From NCBI RefSeq assembly GCF_022846435.1, contig NZ_AP025627.1:3010001-3074000 (forward strand): a DNA stretch of 64,000 nucleotides, written 5' to 3'. The position numbers and the translations under genes are program-made. Origin of the DNA: Parageobacillus sp. KH3-4 (lineage in GTDB: Bacteria; Bacillota; Bacilli; Bacillales; Anoxybacillaceae). This document shows positions 1-9,533 of this stretch, piece after piece (position 1 is the stretch's first letter; each line of letters starts with the position of its first letter). The notes below the pieces were generated by a model, which was not told where the DNA came from, searched no databases, and worked only from the letters and a program-made list of their open reading frames with translations.

Positions 1-144
1 ATCAAAAGAAAAATAGGCCAATACGGATGCCAATCCATACGAATAAACAGCAGTATGCAGCGCCGGCATTTTAAGCCACACTAAACAAATGAGAGCAAAT
101 AAAATAGGCAACCCTGCTAATAAGAAATGAACCGCATGATGCAT
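1..144 (-). CDS. N-terminus of a polytopic permease, probably L-lactate permease family (partial)
   Basis: The gene reads leftwards off the window edge, so only the first 48 residues are visible. They start MHHAVHFLLAGLPILFALIC and form one long hydrophobic stretch followed by a second (residues about 6-24 and 30-47), as expected for the start of a multi-spanning transporter. The start ATG at 142-144 is preceded on the minus strand by the strong purine run GGGGAGGGGAG. The pattern recalls LctP-type lactate/glycolate permeases; this is recognition of style, not a search. It is divergent from the XRE-cupin regulator, and a CACTATAGTG palindrome lies just upstream of its ribosome site, so that regulator probably controls it. 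Another carboxylate carrier is possible. Confidence 0.5.
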   Translation of the reverse strand, partial: MHHAVHFLLAGLPILFALICLVWLKMPALHTAVYSYGLASVLAYFSFD

Positions 145-170
145 GGAACATCTCCCCTCCCCTTTTTATC

Positions 171-240
171 CACTATAGTGGATATATATATATTATTCTC
201 CACAAAAAGCGCGAGTCAAGACAAAATTTCCACTATAGTG
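171..240. promoter_or_regulatory. Two identical 10-bp palindromes between divergent genes (putative operators)
   Basis: The perfect palindrome CACTATAGTG occurs at 171-180 and 231-240, 60 bp centre to centre, which is nearly six helical turns and so puts both copies on the same DNA face. One copy sits just upstream of the permease ribosome site and the other just upstream of the regulator ribosome site, overlapping AT-rich segments that could be the -10 regions. The arrangement is what is expected of operators for the adjacent XRE-cupin protein, perhaps with looping between the sites. Binding is inferred. Confidence 0.55.
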
Positions 241-269
241 TAATATATACAACAAGGAGGAAGGCAATT

Positions 270-827
270 ATGAATTTTGGAAAAAACGTGCGGGAAGCAA
301 GAAAGCGAAAATCCCTTTCATTGCAGGCATTATCAGAAAAATGCGGCGTTAGCCGCTCGATGCTATCGCAAATCGAGAGAGGAGAAAAAAATCCCACCAT
401 TCAGGTAGCTTGCCAGATCGCGGAAGGGTTGGACATGACTCTTTCGCAATTATTAGGAGAAGATGAGCAAAGCGAAGTCATTATCATTAGAAAAAGCGAA
501 CGATATATATACAAAGACGAGCGCAGCGGCTTTGAGCGCCATCTTTTATCCCCTTCTTTTCCGGCAAAAGGGATTGAGTTTGTTTTCAATATGATTCCGC
601 CAAAACAAGAGTCCGGTGTTTTTCCGAAGCATAAAAAAGGAGTGAAAGAGTATATATCCGTAGCCAAAGGAAAGTTGAGAGTCGTACTAGGAACGCGATC
701 ATATGACTTGGCAGAAGGAGATTCGATATACTACGAAGCTGATGTTGAACATCGTTTCATTAATATTGGCGAGGAAGAATGCCACTACTACTTAGTCATT
801 GATTCCAATCACGAACGTTCACTATAG
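270..827 (+). CDS. XRE-family transcriptional regulator with C-terminal cupin domain
   Basis: The 185-residue protein has an N-terminal helix-turn-helix of the XRE/Cro type (about residues 8-60; the recognition region contains SLQALSEKCGVSRSMLSQIE) and a C-terminal cupin barrel (about 105-180; the glycine-rich and His/Glu positions are seen around KHKKGVKEYISV and EADVEHRFIN). This two-domain plan is that of small-molecule-responsive regulators of carbon or amino acid metabolism. The start ATG follows AAGGAGG with normal spacing. It is divergent from a permease gene, so local control of that permease is the simplest role. Three CACTATAGTG palindromes surround the gene, one of them overlapping its own stop codon. 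The ligand cannot be told from the sequence. Confidence 0.85.
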   Translation: MNFGKNVREARKRKSLSLQALSEKCGVSRSMLSQIERGEKNPTIQVACQIAEGLDMTLSQLLGEDEQSEVIIIRKSERYIYKDERSGFERHLLSPSFPAKGIEFVFNMIPPKQESGVFPKHKKGVKEYISVAKGKLRVVLGTRSYDLAEGDSIYYEADVEHRFINIGEEECHYYLVIDSNHERSL

Positions 828-829
828 TG
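820..829. promoter_or_regulatory. Third copy of the CACTATAGTG palindrome, across the regulator stop codon
   Basis: The same perfect 10-bp palindrome found twice upstream of the regulator occurs again here, and its TAG is the regulator's stop codon. A third exact copy within 660 bp makes chance unlikely and suggests a distal operator that could act by looping or roadblock. Confidence 0.45.
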
Positions 830-976
830 AACTACGCTATTTTCACTAACGATTTTCTCATCAAGGATCGAATATTTTCATGAAAGCGATTCCTTTGTAT
901 TGAATATTTTCAGAAAATGCTTTACATTATATATTAATTAAATGTTAAAACGTTTGGCCACAACTTCATAGCGAAT

Positions 977-1127
977 TTCTTATCAAGAGAGGGGGGAGGG
1001 ACTGGCCCGATGAACCTTCAGCAACCTGGCGAAAGCCAAGGTGCTAAATCCAGACAGGCAAAAAACGCCTGGAAGATAAGAAGAGACGATACATAAAAAG
1101 TCTTCTTCTTATAGAAGGCTTTTTTCT
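977..1127 (+). promoter_or_regulatory. SAM-I (S-box) riboswitch controlling yitJ-metH
   Basis: The leader has the S-box hallmarks: closing helix P1 formed by 977-984 (TTCTTATC) with 1075-1082 (GATAAGAA), the conserved GAGGGACTGGCCCGATGAA-type core at about 1006-1034, CAGCAACC, and the AAGGTGCTAAATCC segment. The downstream side of P1 (ATAAGAAGA, 1075-1083) is exactly complementary to TCTTCTTAT at 1104-1112, inside the terminator, giving the expected antiterminator. Family knowledge predicts that S-adenosylmethionine binding stabilises P1, frees the terminator and stops transcription, so yitJ and metH are expressed when methionine/SAM is low. Confidence 0.96.
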
Positions 1128-1128
1128 T
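1096..1128 (+). terminator. Riboswitch-controlled intrinsic terminator
   Basis: AAGTCTTCT (1098-1106) pairs with AGAAGGCTT (1113-1121), followed by a T-rich tract to about 1130. It is the expression platform of the S-box leader and is mutually exclusive with the antiterminator. Confidence 0.9.
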
Positions 1129-1159
1129 TTACCATTTTCACAGAACATAGAACGGGGGA

Positions 1160-3016
1160 ATGAGCGTGGGTCTTTTGGAAGATTTGCAAGAACGAATTGT
1201 CATCGCCGATGGCGCAATGGGAACGCTGCTATACTCCCATGGCGTCGATCGATGTTTTGAAGAATTAAATTTGTCGAGACCGGAAGACATTCTTCATATT
1301 CATGAAGCATATATCGCCGCAGGCGCCGAGGTCATTCAAACGAATACATACGGCGCCAACTATGTCAAGCTTGCCCGCTATGGACTCGAAGATGAAGTGC
1401 CATCTATTAACCGCGCGGCGGTGCGGCTGGCGAAACAAGCGGCGAAAAATAAAGCCTACGTGCTCGGAACGATCGGCGGACTGCGCAGCATCAACAAAAG
1501 CGCCGTTTCCATCGATGAAATAAAGCGGACGTTTCGCGAACAATTGTTTGTGCTGTTAAACGAAGACGTCGACGGCTTATTGCTCGAGACGTATTACGAT
1601 TTGGAAGAATTAAAGACAGTGCTTGCGATCGCACGCAAAGAAACGGATAAGCCGATTATCGCGCACGTCACCCTCCACGAAGTCGGCGTTTTGCAAGACG
1701 GCACTCCGCTTGCCGAAGCATTGGCGCAATTAGAACAGTTGGGAGCCGACGTTGTCGGGCTCAACTGCCGTCTCGGCCCATACCATATGATCCGCTCACT
1801 CGAGGAAGTGCCGCTGCCAAGCAAAGCGTTTCTTTCTGCGTATCCGAACGCAAGCCTGCCGGATTACCGCGACGGGCGGCTTGTTTATGAAACAAACACC
1901 GACTATTTTAAAGAAACGGCGCTGGCGTTCCGCGAACAAGGGGTGCGCCTCATCGGTGGGTGCTGCGGCACGACGCCGAAGCATATCGAAGCGATGGCAA
2001 TCGCCTTAACGGATCGAACCCCGGTGCAAACGAAAACGGTGAAGCAGCGCCATATTTCCGTTTCCATATCATCGGATGAACCAAACGCGGCACCGCCGCT
2101 GCAAGATATCGTCCGCAAGCGCCGTTCAGTGATCGTCGAACTCGATCCACCGAAAAAACTAGGCATCGCTAAATTTTTAGAAGGCGCCAAAGCGCTCAAA
2201 GAAGCGAATATTGATGCATTGACATTGGCCGATAACTCGTTGGCGACTCCACGCATTAGCAATATGGCGCTCGGCACAATCGTCAAAGAGCAGCTTGGCA
2301 TTCGCCCGCTCATTCATATCACATGCCGCGATCGCAACTTGATTGGGCTGCAGTCGCATCTGATGGGCTTGCACACGCTCGGCATCACCGACGTGCTCGC
2401 TATTACCGGCGATCCGTCGAAGATCGGCGATTTTCCTGGGGCGACATCCGTCTATGATTTATCGTCCTTTGATCTCATTCGTCTAATTCGCCAATTTAAC
2501 GAAGGGCTTTCCTATTCTGGAAAACCGCTCGGGCAAAAAACAAATTTCTCGATCGCCGCAGCGTTTAACCCGAACGTACGCCATTTGGACAAAGCGGTCG
2601 AACGCCTTGAGAAAAAAATTCAATGCGGCGCCCATTATTTTATTACTCAGCCATTATACTCCGAACAAAAAATCGAAGAAGTGTACGAAGCGACAAAGCA
2701 TCTTGAGACGCCGATTTACATTGGCATTATGCCGCTAGTAAGCGCGCGCAACGCTGATTTTCTTCACCATGAAGTACCTGGCATTACGCTTTCCGATGAA
2801 ATCCGCTCCCGCATGGCGTCATGCGCAAACGACCCGGTGCAATCGGCACGCGAAGGAATCGCCATTGCCAAGTCGCTCATTGACGCCGCTTTTGACTTAT
2901 TTAACGGCATCTACTTAATCACGCCGTTTTTGCGCTATGAAATGACCGTCGAACTCGTTCGCTACATTCACGAAAAAGAACAAGCCGCTCAAGAAAGGGA
3001 GGTACTCCATGGGTAA
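1160..3016 (+). CDS. yitJ: Bifunctional homocysteine S-methyltransferase / 5,10-methylenetetrahydrofolate reductase
   Basis: This 618-residue protein joins a homocysteine methyltransferase domain (about 1-285) to a methylenetetrahydrofolate reductase domain (about 320-605). The first has the zinc-binding cysteines in LNCRLGP and [10 protein letters not shown] (near residue 266). The second has [16 protein letters not shown] and [14 protein letters not shown], as in MetF-like flavoproteins. The reductase makes 5-methyl-THF for methionine synthesis. The ATG follows AACGGGGGAA. The gene lies directly behind the SAM riboswitch and overlaps metH by 8 bp, so the two are co-transcribed and translationally coupled. 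The methyl donor of the N-terminal half is not clear from sequence. Confidence 0.93.
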   Translation: MSVGLLEDLQERIVIADGAMGTLLYSHGVDRCFEELNLSRPEDILHIHEAYIAAGAEVIQTNTYGANYVKLARYGLEDEVPSINRAAVRLAKQAAKNKAYVLGTIGGLRSINKSAVSIDEIKRTFREQLFVLLNEDVDGLLLETYYDLEELKTVLAIARKETDKPIIAHVTLHEVGVLQDGTPLAEALAQLEQLGADVVGLNCRLGPYHMIRSLEEVPLPSKAFLSAYPNASLPDYRDGRLVYETNTDYFKETALAFREQGVRLIGGCCGTTPKHIEAMAIALTDRTPVQTKTVKQRHISVSISSDEPNAAPPLQDIVRKRRSVIVELDPPKKLGIAKFLEGAKALKEANIDALTLADNSLATPRISNMALGTIVKEQLGIRPLIHITCRDRNLIGLQSHLMGLHTLGITDVLAITGDPSKIGDFPGATSVYDLSSFDLIRLIRQFNEGLSYSGKPLGQKTNFSIAAAFNPNVRHLDKAVERLEKKIQCGAHYFITQPLYSEQKIEEVYEATKHLETPIYIGIMPLVSARNADFLHHEVPGITLSDEIRSRMASCANDPVQSAREGIAIAKSLIDAAFDLFNGIYLITPFLRYEMTVELVRYIHEKEQAAQEREVLHG

Positions 3017-6000
3017 CATAACATTGCAGCAACAGCTCGAAAAAAAAATATTAGTTATTGATGGCGCAATGGGAACAATGATTCAAAGCGCGCAGCTTTC
3101 AGCCGATGATTTCGGGGGCGAGCAATATGAAGGCTGCAACGAATATTTGACGCTCACCGCCCCCCATGTGATCGAACGCATTCATGAAGCATATTTGCAA
3201 GCGGGAGCCGACATTATCGAAACGAACACATTTGGCGCGACTAGCATTGTGTTGGATGAATATGAGCTCGGCCATTTAGCGTTTGAATTAAACATCGAAG
3301 CGGCCAAATTGGCGCGCAAAGTCGCCGACGCTTACTCTACCCCTGAATGGCCGCGCTTTGTCGCCGGTTCGATGGGACCGACGACAAAAACGTTGTCCGT
3401 CACGGGCGGCGTTACGTTCGAGCAATTAGTTGCCGCTTATGAAGAACAAGCGCGCGGGTTATTGCTCGGCGGCGTCGACTTGCTTCTGTTAGAAACATGC
3501 CAAGACACGTTAAATGTCAAAGCCGGCTTTATTGGGATTACGAAAGCATTCGCCTCTGTCGGAAAAAAAGTGCCAATTATGATTTCCGGGACGATTGAAC
3601 CGATGGGAACCACGCTCGCCGGCCAAACGATCGAATCGTTTTTCATCTCCGTCCAGCATATGAATCCGTTTGCCGTCGGCTTAAACTGCGCAACCGGCCC
3701 GGAATTTATGACCGACCATTTGCGCACGCTCGCTTCCTTGGCGAACACGGCCGTTAGCTGTTATCCGAACGCCGGGCTTCCGGATGAGGAAGGCCGCTAT
3801 CACGAAACGCCGGATATGTTGGCGAAAAAAATCCAACGGTTCGCCGAAAAAGGCTGGATTAACATCGTCGGCGGCTGCTGCGGGACAACGCCGGAACATA
3901 TCCGCGCCATCGCCGAAGCAGTCCGCGGCATTCCGCCGCGGCCGGTTCCAGCGTCGTTTGACGTCCACGCCGTCTCCGGCATTGATCCGCTTATTTATGA
4001 TGAAACGATGCGTCCGTTGTTTGTCGGAGAGAGAACAAACGTCATCGGTTCGCGCAAATTCAAACGATTGATCGCTGAAGGAAAATATGAAGAAGCGGCG
4101 GAAATCGCCCGCGCGCAAGTAAAAAACGGCGCGCATGTCATCGACATTTGCTTAGCTGATCCAGACCGCAACGAACAAGAAGATATGGAAAAATTTATCC
4201 AGCAGGTCATCAAAAAAGTAAAAGTGCCGCTTGTCATTGACTCGACGGATGAACGTGTTATTGAACGAGCCCTCACTTATTCGCAAGGGAAAGCAATTAT
4301 TAACTCGATTAACTTGGAAGATGGGGAAGAACGGTTTGAAAAAGTCGTTCCGCTCCTTCACAAATACGGCGCCGCCGTTGTCGTCGGAACGATTGATGAA
4401 CAAGGGATGGCGATTGATGCCGAGCGGAAGCTGGAGATCGCCTTACGTTCATATGACTTGCTTGTGAATAAATACGGCGTTTCCCCACGCGACATTATTT
4501 TCGACCCGCTCGTATTCCCTGTCGGCACAGGCGACGAACAATATATCGGCGCCGCAAAAGAAACGATCGAGGGTATCCGCCTCATTAAAGAACGGCTTCC
4601 GCAATGTTTAACGATACTCGGCATTAGCAACGTCTCTTTTGGGCTTCCGCCGGTGGGCCGCGAAATTTTAAACTCTGTCTTTTTATATCATTGCACACAA
4701 GCCGGGCTCGACTACGCAATCGTCAATACGGAAAAGCTAGAACGGTTCGCTTCGATTCCGGAAGAAGAAGTTCGATTGGCCGAAGAGCTTCTGTTTAACA
4801 CGAACGATGAAACGTTAAACATGTTTATCCAATTTTACCGCGATAAAACGAAAGAGCCGAAAAAAGCGAAAACAGAGCTTAGCCTTGAAGAGCGGCTCGC
4901 GCGCTATGTTATCGAAGGCACAAAAGAAGGATTGTTCGCCGATTTGGAACAAGCGCTGCAAACGTATGACGATCCGCTTGATATCATCAACGGTCCGCTG
5001 ATGGCGGGAATGGATGAAGTCGGGCGGCTGTTTAATGACAACCAGCTTATTGTCGCCGAAGTATTGCAAAGCGCGGAAGTCATGAAAGCAGCGGTCGCCT
5101 TTTTAGAGCCGCATATGGAGAAAAAGGAAGGCAGCACAAAAGGAAAAGTGATTCTCGCCACCGTCAAAGGCGACGTGCACGATATCGGCAAAAACCTAGT
5201 CGACATCATTTTAAGCAACAACGGCTTTCATGTCATTGATCTAGGAATTAAAGTAACGCCGCAAAAACTGATCGAAGCTGTTCAAGCGGAAAAGCCGGAT
5301 ATCATTGGCTTATCCGGACTTCTTGTCAAATCCGCCCAGCAAATGGTCGTCACCGCCCAGGATTTGCGGCAAGCGGGCATTTCGATTCCGATTTTAGTCG
5401 GCGGCGCCGCGCTGACGCGCAAGTTTACCGAAAACAAAATCGCTCCGGAATATGACGGCATCGTCTTATATGCAAAAGACGCCATGGAAGGGCTGGCATT
5501 GGCAAACCAATTGCAGCAAAATGAAATTGAGTATACAAAAACGGAAAAACAAGAAACGAAACAAGAAAAAACGGCGCCAACAGCTACCGCCGCCAAATCG
5601 AACGTTTCAACCGATGTGCCCGTGTTTGTGCCGGCGGATTTAGAACGTCACGTGCTCAAAGATATTTCGCTTTCGCACATTATTCCATACGTCAACTGGC
5701 AAATGGTGTTAGGACACCATCTCGGATTAAAAGGGAAAGTGAAACGGCTCCTTGAGGAAAAAGATGAAAAAGCGCTTATGTTAAAGCAAGTTGTCGACGA
5801 TCTGCTTCAACAAGCCCATCAAGAACAATGGATCACACCAGCGGCGTTGTACCGATTTTTCCCGGCGCAAAGTGAGGGAAACCGGATTTATATTTACTCG
5901 CCAGAAGACAAACGGACAATTATTGAAACATTCGAATTTCCAAGACAGCCAAGAGCTCCATACCTTTGTTTAGCCGATTACTTGAAACCTGTCGAAAGCG

Positions 6001-6419
6001 GGCAAATCGATTACGTTGGCTTTTTTGCGGTCACCGCCGGCAAAGGCATTCGCGAACTCGCACAGCGATGGAAGGAAAACGGCGAATTTTTAAAAAGCCA
6101 CGCGATTCAAGCATTGGCGCTGGAAGTCGCCGAAGGATTGGCCGAGTTCATTCACCAAGTCATGCGCGACCGCTGGGGTTTTCCGGATGATCCGGACTTT
6201 ACAATGGAAGAGCGCTTTGCCGCCAAATATCAAGGGCAGCGCTACTCGTTCGGCTACCCGGCCTGTCCAAACTTAGAGGATCAGGAAAAGCTCTTCCGCC
6301 TATTGCGTCCCGAAGAAATCGGCATTCAATTGACGGACGGATATATGATGGAACCGGAAGCTTCCGTTTCCGCGATCGTCTTCGCCCATCCGGAAGCGCG
6401 CTATTTCAATGTTCTGTAA
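3009..6419 (+). CDS. metH: Cobalamin-dependent methionine synthase
   Basis: MetH transfers the methyl group of 5-methyl-THF to homocysteine through cobalamin. The 1136-residue chain shows all four modules: homocysteine domain with zinc cysteines (GLNCATGPE near 225 and [10 protein letters not shown] near 287), pterin-binding domain (starting [11 protein letters not shown] near 340), cobalamin cap and binding domains with the signature DVHDIGKN (near 721, His as lower cobalt ligand) and a C-terminal SAM-dependent reactivation domain. It is somewhat shorter than the enterobacterial enzyme, mostly in linkers. A Lys/Glu/Thr-rich linker (about 840-875) precedes the reactivation domain. It receives 5-methyl-THF made by its operon partner YitJ and shares its S-box control. 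It also overlaps yitJ, so the start is fixed by ribosome site AAGGGAGG. Confidence 0.96.
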   Translation: MGNITLQQQLEKKILVIDGAMGTMIQSAQLSADDFGGEQYEGCNEYLTLTAPHVIERIHEAYLQAGADIIETNTFGATSIVLDEYELGHLAFELNIEAAKLARKVADAYSTPEWPRFVAGSMGPTTKTLSVTGGVTFEQLVAAYEEQARGLLLGGVDLLLLETCQDTLNVKAGFIGITKAFASVGKKVPIMISGTIEPMGTTLAGQTIESFFISVQHMNPFAVGLNCATGPEFMTDHLRTLASLANTAVSCYPNAGLPDEEGRYHETPDMLAKKIQRFAEKGWINIVGGCCGTTPEHIRAIAEAVRGIPPRPVPASFDVHAVSGIDPLIYDETMRPLFVGERTNVIGSRKFKRLIAEGKYEEAAEIARAQVKNGAHVIDICLADPDRNEQEDMEKFIQQVIKKVKVPLVIDSTDERVIERALTYSQGKAIINSINLEDGEERFEKVVPLLHKYGAAVVVGTIDEQGMAIDAERKLEIALRSYDLLVNKYGVSPRDIIFDPLVFPVGTGDEQYIGAAKETIEGIRLIKERLPQCLTILGISNVSFGLPPVGREILNSVFLYHCTQAGLDYAIVNTEKLERFASIPEEEVRLAEELLFNTNDETLNMFIQFYRDKTKEPKKAKTELSLEERLARYVIEGTKEGLFADLEQALQTYDDPLDIINGPLMAGMDEVGRLFNDNQLIVAEVLQSAEVMKAAVAFLEPHMEKKEGSTKGKVILATVKGDVHDIGKNLVDIILSNNGFHVIDLGIKVTPQKLIEAVQAEKPDIIGLSGLLVKSAQQMVVTAQDLRQAGISIPILVGGAALTRKFTENKIAPEYDGIVLYAKDAMEGLALANQLQQNEIEYTKTEKQETKQEKTAPTATAAKSNVSTDVPVFVPADLERHVLKDISLSHIIPYVNWQMVLGHHLGLKGKVKRLLEEKDEKALMLKQVVDDLLQQAHQEQWITPAALYRFFPAQSEGNRIYIYSPEDKRTIIETFEFPRQPRAPYLCLADYLKPVESGQIDYVGFFAVTAGKGIRELAQRWKENGEFLKSHAIQALALEVAEGLAEFIHQVMRDRWGFPDDPDFTMEERFAAKYQGQRYSFGYPACPNLEDQEKLFRLLRPEEIGIQLTDGYMMEPEASVSAIVFAHPEARYFNVL

Positions 6420-6448
6420 AAAAGCTGGCCATATCGGCCAGCTTTTTA
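6419..6448 (+). terminator. Terminator of yitJ-metH
   Basis: AAAAAGCTGGCC, a four-base loop and GGCCAGCTTTTTA form a strong hairpin with T tail starting right after the metH stop codon. Confidence 0.92.
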
Positions 6449-6746
6449 TTCTCCCTCTAGCTTTCTGAAACCTTTTTCATTCTATGTAATTACTGCTTGC
6501 ACAGATGAGGAAGGTTGTATAAACAAAACAGGTAAGCATCGGCAAAGCCAACATGGTGCTTATGATTGCAGCACAAATTCTTTGTCGATAGTCTTAATAC
6601 AATGGGCCCCGGCTAACTGTTTTAGCTTTTCATCTATTTCTTTTCATTAAAGTTTTGCTCATTGTTCATTCATGAATAGCATTACATATTTTTCCCTCCT
6701 TGTCTCATACTAACGGTGATAGATTGTGCACAAGGAGGAATGGAAG
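6449..6746. other. Intergenic stretch without a recognisable gene
   Basis: No coding frame with a ribosome site is visible until the SDR gene. Short open stretches on the minus strand are interrupted by stops, so this may be old coding remains, but no family could be named. Confidence 0.4.
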
Positions 6747-7610
6747 ATGGTCACAAAACAGCAGGCGACGCTGCCGCCACAGCATCAAAACCGCCAGCCC
6801 GGATGGCAAACGGACATGAACCCGCAGCCTGTTTCGATCAGCGCGACATATAAAGGAAGCGGGAAATTGCAAAATAAAGCAGCCATTATTAGCGGCGGTG
6901 ACAGCGGCATTGGCCGGGCAGTCGCCATTCATTTCGCAAAAGAAGGTGCGGATGTGGCGATTATTTATTTAAACGAACATGAAGACGCGGAAGAAACGAA
7001 ACGCCAAGTCGAACAGGAAGGAAGAAAATGCTTGCTTTTTGCCGGCGACGTCGGTGATGAACAGTTTTGCAAACATGCCGTAAAGCAAACGATCAACCAA
7101 TTTGGCAAATTAGACATCGTCGTCAATAACGCCGCAGAACAGCATCCGCAAAAAAGCTTGCTGCATATTACATCAGAACAGCTGGAAAAAACGTTCCGCA
7201 CCAACGTCTTCGGCTATTTTTATTTGACAAAAGCGGCGCTTCCGTACTTGCAAAAAGGCAGCGCCATTATTAATACGGCGTCAATTACCGCTTACGAAGG
7301 CAACGAACAATTAATTGACTATTCAGCCACCAAAGGCGCGATTGTCGCCTTTACGCGCTCATTAGCGAAATCGCTCGCCGGTCAAGGCATCCGCGTCAAC
7401 GGCGTCGCCCCGGGACCGATTTGGACGCCGCTGATTCCGTCTACTTTTGCAAGCGACCAAGTCGCCACTTTCGGCTCCAACACCCCGATGAAGCGGCCGG
7501 GGCAGCCGAGCGAAGTCGCCCCAAGCTACGTCTTTTTGGCAAGCGATGACGCATCTTATATTACAGGACAGATGATACACGTCAACGGTGGGAAAGTGGT
7601 GAATGGGTAA
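6747..7610 (+). CDS. Short-chain dehydrogenase/reductase, general stress type
   Basis: A classical SDR of 287 residues. The dinucleotide-binding motif SGGDSGIGRAV is at about 49-59, NNAAEQ follows beta-4, and the catalytic YSATK lies at about 192-196 with the upstream serine in NTASIT. The proline-rich N-terminal extension of about 40 residues (with PQHQNRQPGW) and the C-terminal SYITGQMIHVNGG are typical of the YhdF/YdaD/Gsp39-like group of Bacillus stress oxidoreductases. I chose the ATG at 6747 rather than one 21 bp upstream because the AAGGAGG at 6732-6738 lies inside the longer frame and is well spaced for 6747. The substrate is not predictable. Confidence 0.88.
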   Translation: MVTKQQATLPPQHQNRQPGWQTDMNPQPVSISATYKGSGKLQNKAAIISGGDSGIGRAVAIHFAKEGADVAIIYLNEHEDAEETKRQVEQEGRKCLLFAGDVGDEQFCKHAVKQTINQFGKLDIVVNNAAEQHPQKSLLHITSEQLEKTFRTNVFGYFYLTKAALPYLQKGSAIINTASITAYEGNEQLIDYSATKGAIVAFTRSLAKSLAGQGIRVNGVAPGPIWTPLIPSTFASDQVATFGSNTPMKRPGQPSEVAPSYVFLASDDASYITGQMIHVNGGKVVNG

Positions 7611-8260
7611 AAAGCGATGCGCAAAGGCGCGCCTTCAAAAAACAAATACTTTTCCGGCAAAAACACTTGTTTATGTATCACCATGTTAGACATCATTTGG
7701 AAGACAATATTGGTCATGTTAAAGCAATGAAAAACTTCATTTCCAGCAAACCACGCTCTGAAACCGTCAGACGATTTTTTATGTCATATTTTCTAACAGA
7801 TTTATTGCTTTCCATTAACATCAAGATTATGATAAAGATGTAATTGGTGCTATGTTTCGTTTCATTTTTTCAACTACAGCAAAATTTTACACCCTCTCTT
7901 CTCTTTTTAGCTTGCGATAATATGCCGCAAGCTTTTCTTTTCCATTCACTCCTGTATACTTGCAACGTAATGAGGTACATCCCCTTTGTTCATTATTTGC
8001 TTTTCCCACCTCACTCATCGGCTTTGCCCACTTTTTCATCCATCTGCGCAGACGCTTCGCATGAAAGACTTTGTTCGAAAAAGCAGCGCAGCATATTGCT
8101 CACTTCTTCTTGATTTTTAACAAGCGGTTTTCATATAGAGGATGGGATCAATTACGTCCTGAAATTTGTGTAAAAGGCAACAGCAAAAAGCAGTTTTATT
8201 TTCCAAAGATTCAAGTTCACCGCATTTTTTCAATCCACGCACAATTCTATTCGCATAGGT
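7611..8260. other. Gene-poor stretch with decayed sequence and one hairpin
   Basis: Several weakly open frames run through here, but none has a ribosome site or a recognisable motif. A hairpin AGCTTGCG/CGCAAGCT at about 7910-7932 followed by a T-rich run resembles a plus-strand terminator. The stretch ends in an alcohol dehydrogenase remnant, so most of it is probably eroded coding DNA. Confidence 0.4.
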
Positions 8261-8552
8261 GGAACGTGCGTTCTTGTCGGATTGCCGCCGGAAGAAATGC
8301 CTATTCCGATTTTGATACGGTATTAAATGGAATTAAAATTGTCAGTTCTATCGTCGGCACGCGGAAAGACTTGCAAAAAGCACTTCGGTTCGCTGCAGAG
8401 GTCAAGTAAAAACCATTATTGAAGTGCAACCTCTTGAAAAAACTAATGAAGTATTTGACAAAATGCTAAAAGGGGAAATCAACGGGCGTGTAGTTTTAAC
8501 GTTAGAAGATAAATCAAATCGAGCACCGTTTTCCCGTGGCAACAACCAATAA
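8261..8552 (+). pseudogene. C-terminal remnant of a zinc alcohol dehydrogenase (AdhT/AdhP type)
   Basis: Read with frame changes, this segment gives [16 protein letters not shown], then [20 protein letters not shown], then [11 protein letters not shown] and [12 protein letters not shown]. These are the closing segments of Geobacillus medium-chain ADH enzymes of about 337 residues. A base is missing after the first segment (near 8312) and another near 8405, where an in-frame TAA appears. The first roughly 240 residues, with the catalytic zinc and nucleotide-binding motifs, are absent. It is a dead tail. Its position just ahead of the formaldehyde genes is suggestive, because such enzymes make aldehydes from alcohols. 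Confidence 0.8.
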
Positions 8553-8582
8553 AAAAGAAAATATTTACAATATGGCGTTCTA

Positions 8583-8616
8583 GGGCTGTCTCACAAAGAT
8601 GAGATAGCCTTTTTTA
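8583..8616 (+). terminator. Hairpin terminator after the ADH remnant
   Basis: GGCTGTCTCA pairs with TGAGATAGCC and is followed by a T-run. It separates the decayed ADH from the hxlA promoter. Confidence 0.8.
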
Positions 8617-8750
8617 TATAAATGTTTTGACAAAAAAGCGGCTCTTAGGTTAGTACAACCGCAATTGATATCATATCCAATCTGGTTGGAAATGTGGAAC
8701 TCCTCTTTCCAAGTTACATTCAAAAGTAAAAGAATATAAATAATAACCAA

Positions 8751-8819
8751 TAGTATATTTTTTGACACTATGTAAAAATAAAGTGCGTACTTCTAAAGAT
8801 AAATCATACATAGTATACT
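8751..8819 (+). promoter_or_regulatory. hxlAB promoter with putative HxlR activator site (copy A)
   Basis: A block TAGTATATTTTTTGACACTA (8751-8770) is followed by AATAAAGTGCGTACTTCT (8777-8794), then a -35-like TTCTAA (8791-8796), 17 bp, and a -10 TATACT (8814-8819). The second block is repeated base for base before zwf and, with changes, before the nitrilase operon. The poor -35 and the upstream placement suit an activator-dependent promoter. In Bacillus subtilis HxlR is known to activate hxlAB from two upstream sites in response to formaldehyde. Confidence 0.75.
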
Positions 8820-8894
8820 CATCAGTGTGTAAAACACAAAAAATACTGCTGCTTGCACAACCAACAATAAACTTTTATGAGGGGTGAAGAATTC

Positions 8895-9530
8895 ATGGAA
8901 TTACAATTAGCATTGGATCTCGTAAACATTCCAGAAGCAAAAAAGCTGGTAAAAGAAGTCGAGGAGTATGTGGATATTGTAGAAATCGGCACTCCAGTGA
9001 TTATTAACGAGGGGCTTAGAGCCGTAAAGGAAATCAAGCAAGAATTCCCTCACTTAAAAGTATTGGCAGACTTAAAAATCATGGATGCAGCCGCATATGA
9101 AGTCATGAAAGCATCCGAAGCTGGCGCTGACATTATCACTATACTTGGGGTTGCTGAAGATTTGTCCATCAAAGGTGCTGTGGAAGAAGCGAAAAAACAA
9201 GGGAAAAAAATCTTGGTAGACATGATCGGAGTGAAGAATTTAGAAGAACGAGCAAAAGAAGTGGATGAGTTTGGAGTCGACTATATTTGTGTACACACAG
9301 GGTATGACCTTCAAGCAGTCGGAAAAAACTCTCTTGAAGACCTTGCAACAATCAAGCGTGTCGTGAAAAACGCAAAGACAGCGATCGCAGGCGGCATTAA
9401 ATTAAACACATTGCCTGAGGTCATTAAAGCAAAACCTGATCTTATCATCGTTGGCGGCGGTATTACCAATCAAGAAGATAAACGAGCGGTAGCAGCTGAA
9501 ATGAAAAAAATGATCCAACAAGGTGAATGA
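8895..9530 (+). CDS. hxlA: 3-hexulose-6-phosphate synthase
   Basis: HPS condenses formaldehyde with D-ribulose-5-phosphate to D-arabino-3-hexulose-6-phosphate, the fixing step of the ribulose monophosphate pathway, in the cytoplasm. The 211-residue protein is a single TIM barrel of the OMP decarboxylase superfamily. It shows the metal/active-site motif DLKIMDAA (about 63-70), VDMIGV, CVHTGYDLQ and the phosphate-binding ends AGGIK and VGGGIT. The ATG at 8895 is preferred over one 18 bp upstream because GAGGGGTGAAG gives proper spacing to it. The gene lies 3 bp ahead of hxlB and behind an HxlR-type promoter, so formaldehyde induction is expected. Confidence 0.96.
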   Translation: MELQLALDLVNIPEAKKLVKEVEEYVDIVEIGTPVIINEGLRAVKEIKQEFPHLKVLADLKIMDAAAYEVMKASEAGADIITILGVAEDLSIKGAVEEAKKQGKKILVDMIGVKNLEERAKEVDEFGVDYICVHTGYDLQAVGKNSLEDLATIKRVVKNAKTAIAGGIKLNTLPEVIKAKPDLIIVGGGITNQEDKRAVAAEMKKMIQQGE

Positions 9531-9533
9531 ATG

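Noticed and set aside
7844-8409. Two overlapping plus-strand frames ahead of hxlA
   Set aside because: No ribosome sites; the second one only partly follows the decayed ADH frame, which shows that it is a pseudogene.
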